This document shows positions 6,476 to 8,068 of a stretch of DNA of 8,068 nt, piece after piece (positions within the stretch are counted from its first letter, which is position 1; every line of letters starts with the position of its first letter). Source of the stretch: Bdellovibrionales bacterium (GTDB lineage Bacteria; Bdellovibrionota; Bdellovibrionia; Bdellovibrionales; UBA1609). Where the stretch lies: assembly GCA_026648125.1 (NCBI GenBank), contig JAPKGD010000061.1, forward strand, positions 1 through 8,068, written 5' to 3'. The notes beneath the pieces are model-generated. The model had not been told where the DNA came from. It ran no database searches and saw nothing but the letters and a program-made list of their open reading frames with translations. Made by a program: the position numbers and the translations under genes.

Positions 6476-7729
6476 TTAGGCGATTCGATCGATTTCAGCG
6501 CCCAGGGCTCTTAGTTTATTTTCCATGCCCTCATAGCCCCGATCGAGGTGATAGATCCGATTTACAACGGTCTCTCCCTCAGCAATCAAACCTGCAAGTA
6601 CCAGACAGGCACTCGCTCTTAAGTCGGTGGCCATAACCGGAGCACCCTTTAGTTTTCCGCGAGTCCCGCGAACAATAGCCACTCTGGTCTTTGGAGTAAT
6701 ATCCGCTCCGAGCCTCGATAGCTCTTGCACATGCATAAACCGATTTTCAAAAACAGTCTCGGTGATCACGCTCGTACCAGTAGCTTGGGTCATCAACGAC
6801 ATAAATTGTGCCTGAAGATCGGTGGGAAATCCGGGATGAGGAGCCGTTGTCACGTCTACACCACACCAGTTCGAAGCCGGCTGAACTGTCATTGAAGTTT
6901 CTGTGGTCTCAATCTTAAAGCCGCTCTCTCGCATTTTACTGATGAGTGCATCTAGGTCATGGGGCCGGCATTTATCTACGGTCACCTGTCCACCCGTAAT
7001 CGCACCAGCGATCAAAAGGGTGCCCGCCTCGATCCGATCCGCAATGATGTCTTGTTCCGCCGGCTTGAGTTTTTCAACTCCGTCCACGGTGATAATGCTT
7101 GAGCCCGCACCCGAAATTTTAGCACCCATCTTGTTGAGGTAGTTGGCCAAATCGACAATCTCGGGCTCTTTCGCCGCATTTTCGATAATGGTCCGCCCCT
7201 CTGCGAGGGCCGCTGCCATAAGAATGTTTTCAGTTCCCCCAACAGTGACAGATTCAAAAATCAAACTGGTTCCCTTAAGGCGTTTGGTCTTTCCAAAAAC
7301 ATACCCAGAATCCAAGTTGATCTCCGCTCCCAGCTCTTTAAGCGCTTCTAAGTGCAAATCGATTGGACGAGTTCCAATCGCGCACCCACCTGGCAAACTT
7401 ACTTTGGCGTGTCCATATTTAGCGAGGAGGGGCCCGAGAGCTAAAATACTCGCTCGCATTTTTCTAACTAAATCATAGGGCGCTTCCATCTCTTTGGGGC
7501 GACTCACATTGACCCGAAAGGTGTTGCCTTTAAACTCTGTTTGGCAACCTAAATGCTCAAGGAGTTGTGCCGTTGAGTTGACATCGACCAAGCGAGGTAC
7601 GTTGTGAAAAACATGTTCACCTTCGGCGAGAAGACTTGAGAAAAGTATCGGAAGTGCGGAGTTTTTCGCTCCGCTGGCACTGACCTTTCCAGAAAGCGTT
7701 TTTCCCCCGCGCACCCTCATTTTATCCAT
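6476..7729 (-). CDS. murA: UDP-N-acetylglucosamine 1-carboxyvinyltransferase (MurA)
   Basis: MurA transfers enolpyruvate from phosphoenolpyruvate to UDP-GlcNAc in the cytoplasm, the first committed step of peptidoglycan synthesis. With the start at 7729 the protein has 417 residues, against 419 in E. coli, and aligns along its whole length. Visible key residues are Lys22 and Asn23 (SGAKNSALP), Arg92 (RKMRAS), the active-site Cys116 in LPGGCAIGTRP, Arg121, Asp304 (GFPTD) and Arg397 (DRGYEGM). The Cys predicts fosfomycin sensitivity at the target, unlike Asp-type enzymes. The reading frame stays open for 32 codons upstream of this start, but that part does not match the family and the ribosome site supports 7729. 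The gene converges on the exported protein gene, with 72 bp between the stops. A TATAGA at 7770-7775 on the minus strand could be its -10 box; no good -35 was found. Confidence 0.98.
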   Translation of the reverse strand: MDKMRVRGGKTLSGKVSASGAKNSALPILFSSLLAEGEHVFHNVPRLVDVNSTAQLLEHLGCQTEFKGNTFRVNVSRPKEMEAPYDLVRKMRASILALGPLLAKYGHAKVSLPGGCAIGTRPIDLHLEALKELGAEINLDSGYVFGKTKRLKGTSLIFESVTVGGTENILMAAALAEGRTIIENAAKEPEIVDLANYLNKMGAKISGAGSSIITVDGVEKLKPAEQDIIADRIEAGTLLIAGAITGGQVTVDKCRPHDLDALISKMRESGFKIETTETSMTVQPASNWCGVDVTTAPHPGFPTDLQAQFMSLMTQATGTSVITETVFENRFMHVQELSRLGADITPKTRVAIVRGTRGKLKGAPVMATDLRASACLVLAGLIAEGETVVNRIYHLDRGYEGMENKLRALGAEIDRIA

Positions 7730-7736
7730 ACTGATT

Positions 7737-7742
7737 TCCTTT
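7737..7742 (-). promoter_or_regulatory. Ribosome binding site that fixes the murA start
   Basis: AAAGGA on the minus strand, with AGGA 7 nt from the ATG at 7729. It favours the 417-residue product over the 449-residue one that begins at 7825, where no comparable site precedes the ATG. Confidence 0.7.
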
Positions 7743-7910
7743 AAAAAATGACCCCCGGATAATGGCATATCTATAGGGAATTTGAGAATAAAAAAGCTTT
7801 CCTGCCCATGGCTGGCATATTGCAAAGTGGGCTTATCGACTTCAGATCTCTCTAAGAGCTTTGGGCGTGGAGCAATATATGCGATTTCTCGTGGAGTTCA
7901 GTATTATGGC

Positions 7911-7934
7911 GGGCCCAATTTCGGCACTGGGCCC
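7911..7934 (+). other. GC-rich hairpin in the leader of the right-edge gene
   Basis: GGGCCCA (7911-7917) and TGGGCCC (7928-7934) form a perfect 7-bp stem with a 10-nt loop, 35 nt before the ATG at 7970. No T run follows on either strand, so it is not a standard terminator. It sits in the 240-bp gap between the divergent murA and right-edge genes, where the promoters of both should lie. It may be a leader structure or a chance match. Confidence 0.4.
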
Positions 7935-7969
7935 CGACGTTTCTAAGCAACTCCGAGGCTGCGGGTCCT

Positions 7970-8068
7970 ATGATTTCTAGAACTGGCAAACTCTTTTTCA
8001 TACTTTGCCTTTTCGCCGCTCAAATGAGCGCTGGGGGCACATCTCAGACTCCAAACTCTGGCTGTGAG
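7970..8068 (+). CDS. Exported protein, N-terminal fragment cut by the window edge
   Basis: Thirty-three codons are open from an ATG at 7970 to the right edge without a stop. The product begins MISRTGKLFF and reads as a Sec signal peptide: Arg4 and Lys7, a hydrophobic core at about 8-17 (LFFILCLFAA), and a small-residue cleavage region near MSAGG (19-23). It then turns polar (Thr, Ser, Gln, Pro, Asn), with a Cys at 32. Cys13 does not fit a lipobox. No other ATG, GTG or TTG lies in frame between the upstream stop at 7853-7855 and 7970. The ribosome site is weak: GAGG (7955-7958) is 11 nt away. It is divergent from murA. Too little is present to name a function. Confidence 0.65.
   Translation, partial: MISRTGKLFFILCLFAAQMSAGGTSQTPNSGCE

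Noticed and set aside
7730..7825. 32-residue N-terminal extension of MurA
   Set aside because: Does not match the family, whose members start at the equivalent of 7729, and AAAGGA is correctly placed for 7729.

Overview
The window reads as chromosomal DNA from a Gram-negative bacterium of moderate GC content. The best guess is a member of the Bdellovibrionota (Bdellovibrio-like). This rests on gene style, namely a GYF_2-like domain joined to a long TPR array beside serS plus short Sec-exported proteins, and not on a marker gene, so it is tentative. Most of the window is core chromosome: seryl-tRNA synthetase with a serine tRNA, and MurA of peptidoglycan synthesis.

Layout, left to right. (1) 30-701, minus strand: a small serine recombinase of the resolvase/invertase family, the only mobile-DNA gene seen. 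(2) 912-1001, minus: an intact tRNA-Ser with anticodon UGA and an encoded CCA end. (3) 1086-5656, minus: a compact gene row transcribed right to left. It starts with a 982-residue membrane-anchored GYF_2/TPR protein, then a 98-residue three-helix membrane protein 2 nt later, then serS 9 nt later. The tRNA-Ser lies 84 bp beyond serS on the same strand. (4) 5657-5962: a non-coding gap between divergent genes. (5) 5963-6403, plus: a small exported protein with two cysteines, closed by a clear intrinsic terminator at 6434-6470. (6) 6476-7729, minus: murA, convergent with the exported protein gene. (7) 7730-7969: a second divergent gap with a GC-rich hairpin. (8) 7970 to the right edge, plus: the first 33 codons of another exported protein, cut by the window end.

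How the genes relate. SerRS charges the tRNA-Ser encoded just downstream of it, so enzyme and one of its substrates may share transcription. The TPR protein and the three-helix protein are spaced for translational coupling and probably act together at the inner membrane. Their link to serS may be only shared transcription. MurA supplies the first committed step of cell-wall synthesis and looks like an independent unit. The recombinase sits on the 3' side of the tRNA, a common place for integrated elements, but no duplicated attachment site is visible here.

No CRISPR array, insertion sequence, rRNA, riboswitch or phage structural gene was recognised. The least explained part is the GYF_2/TPR plus three-helix protein pair.
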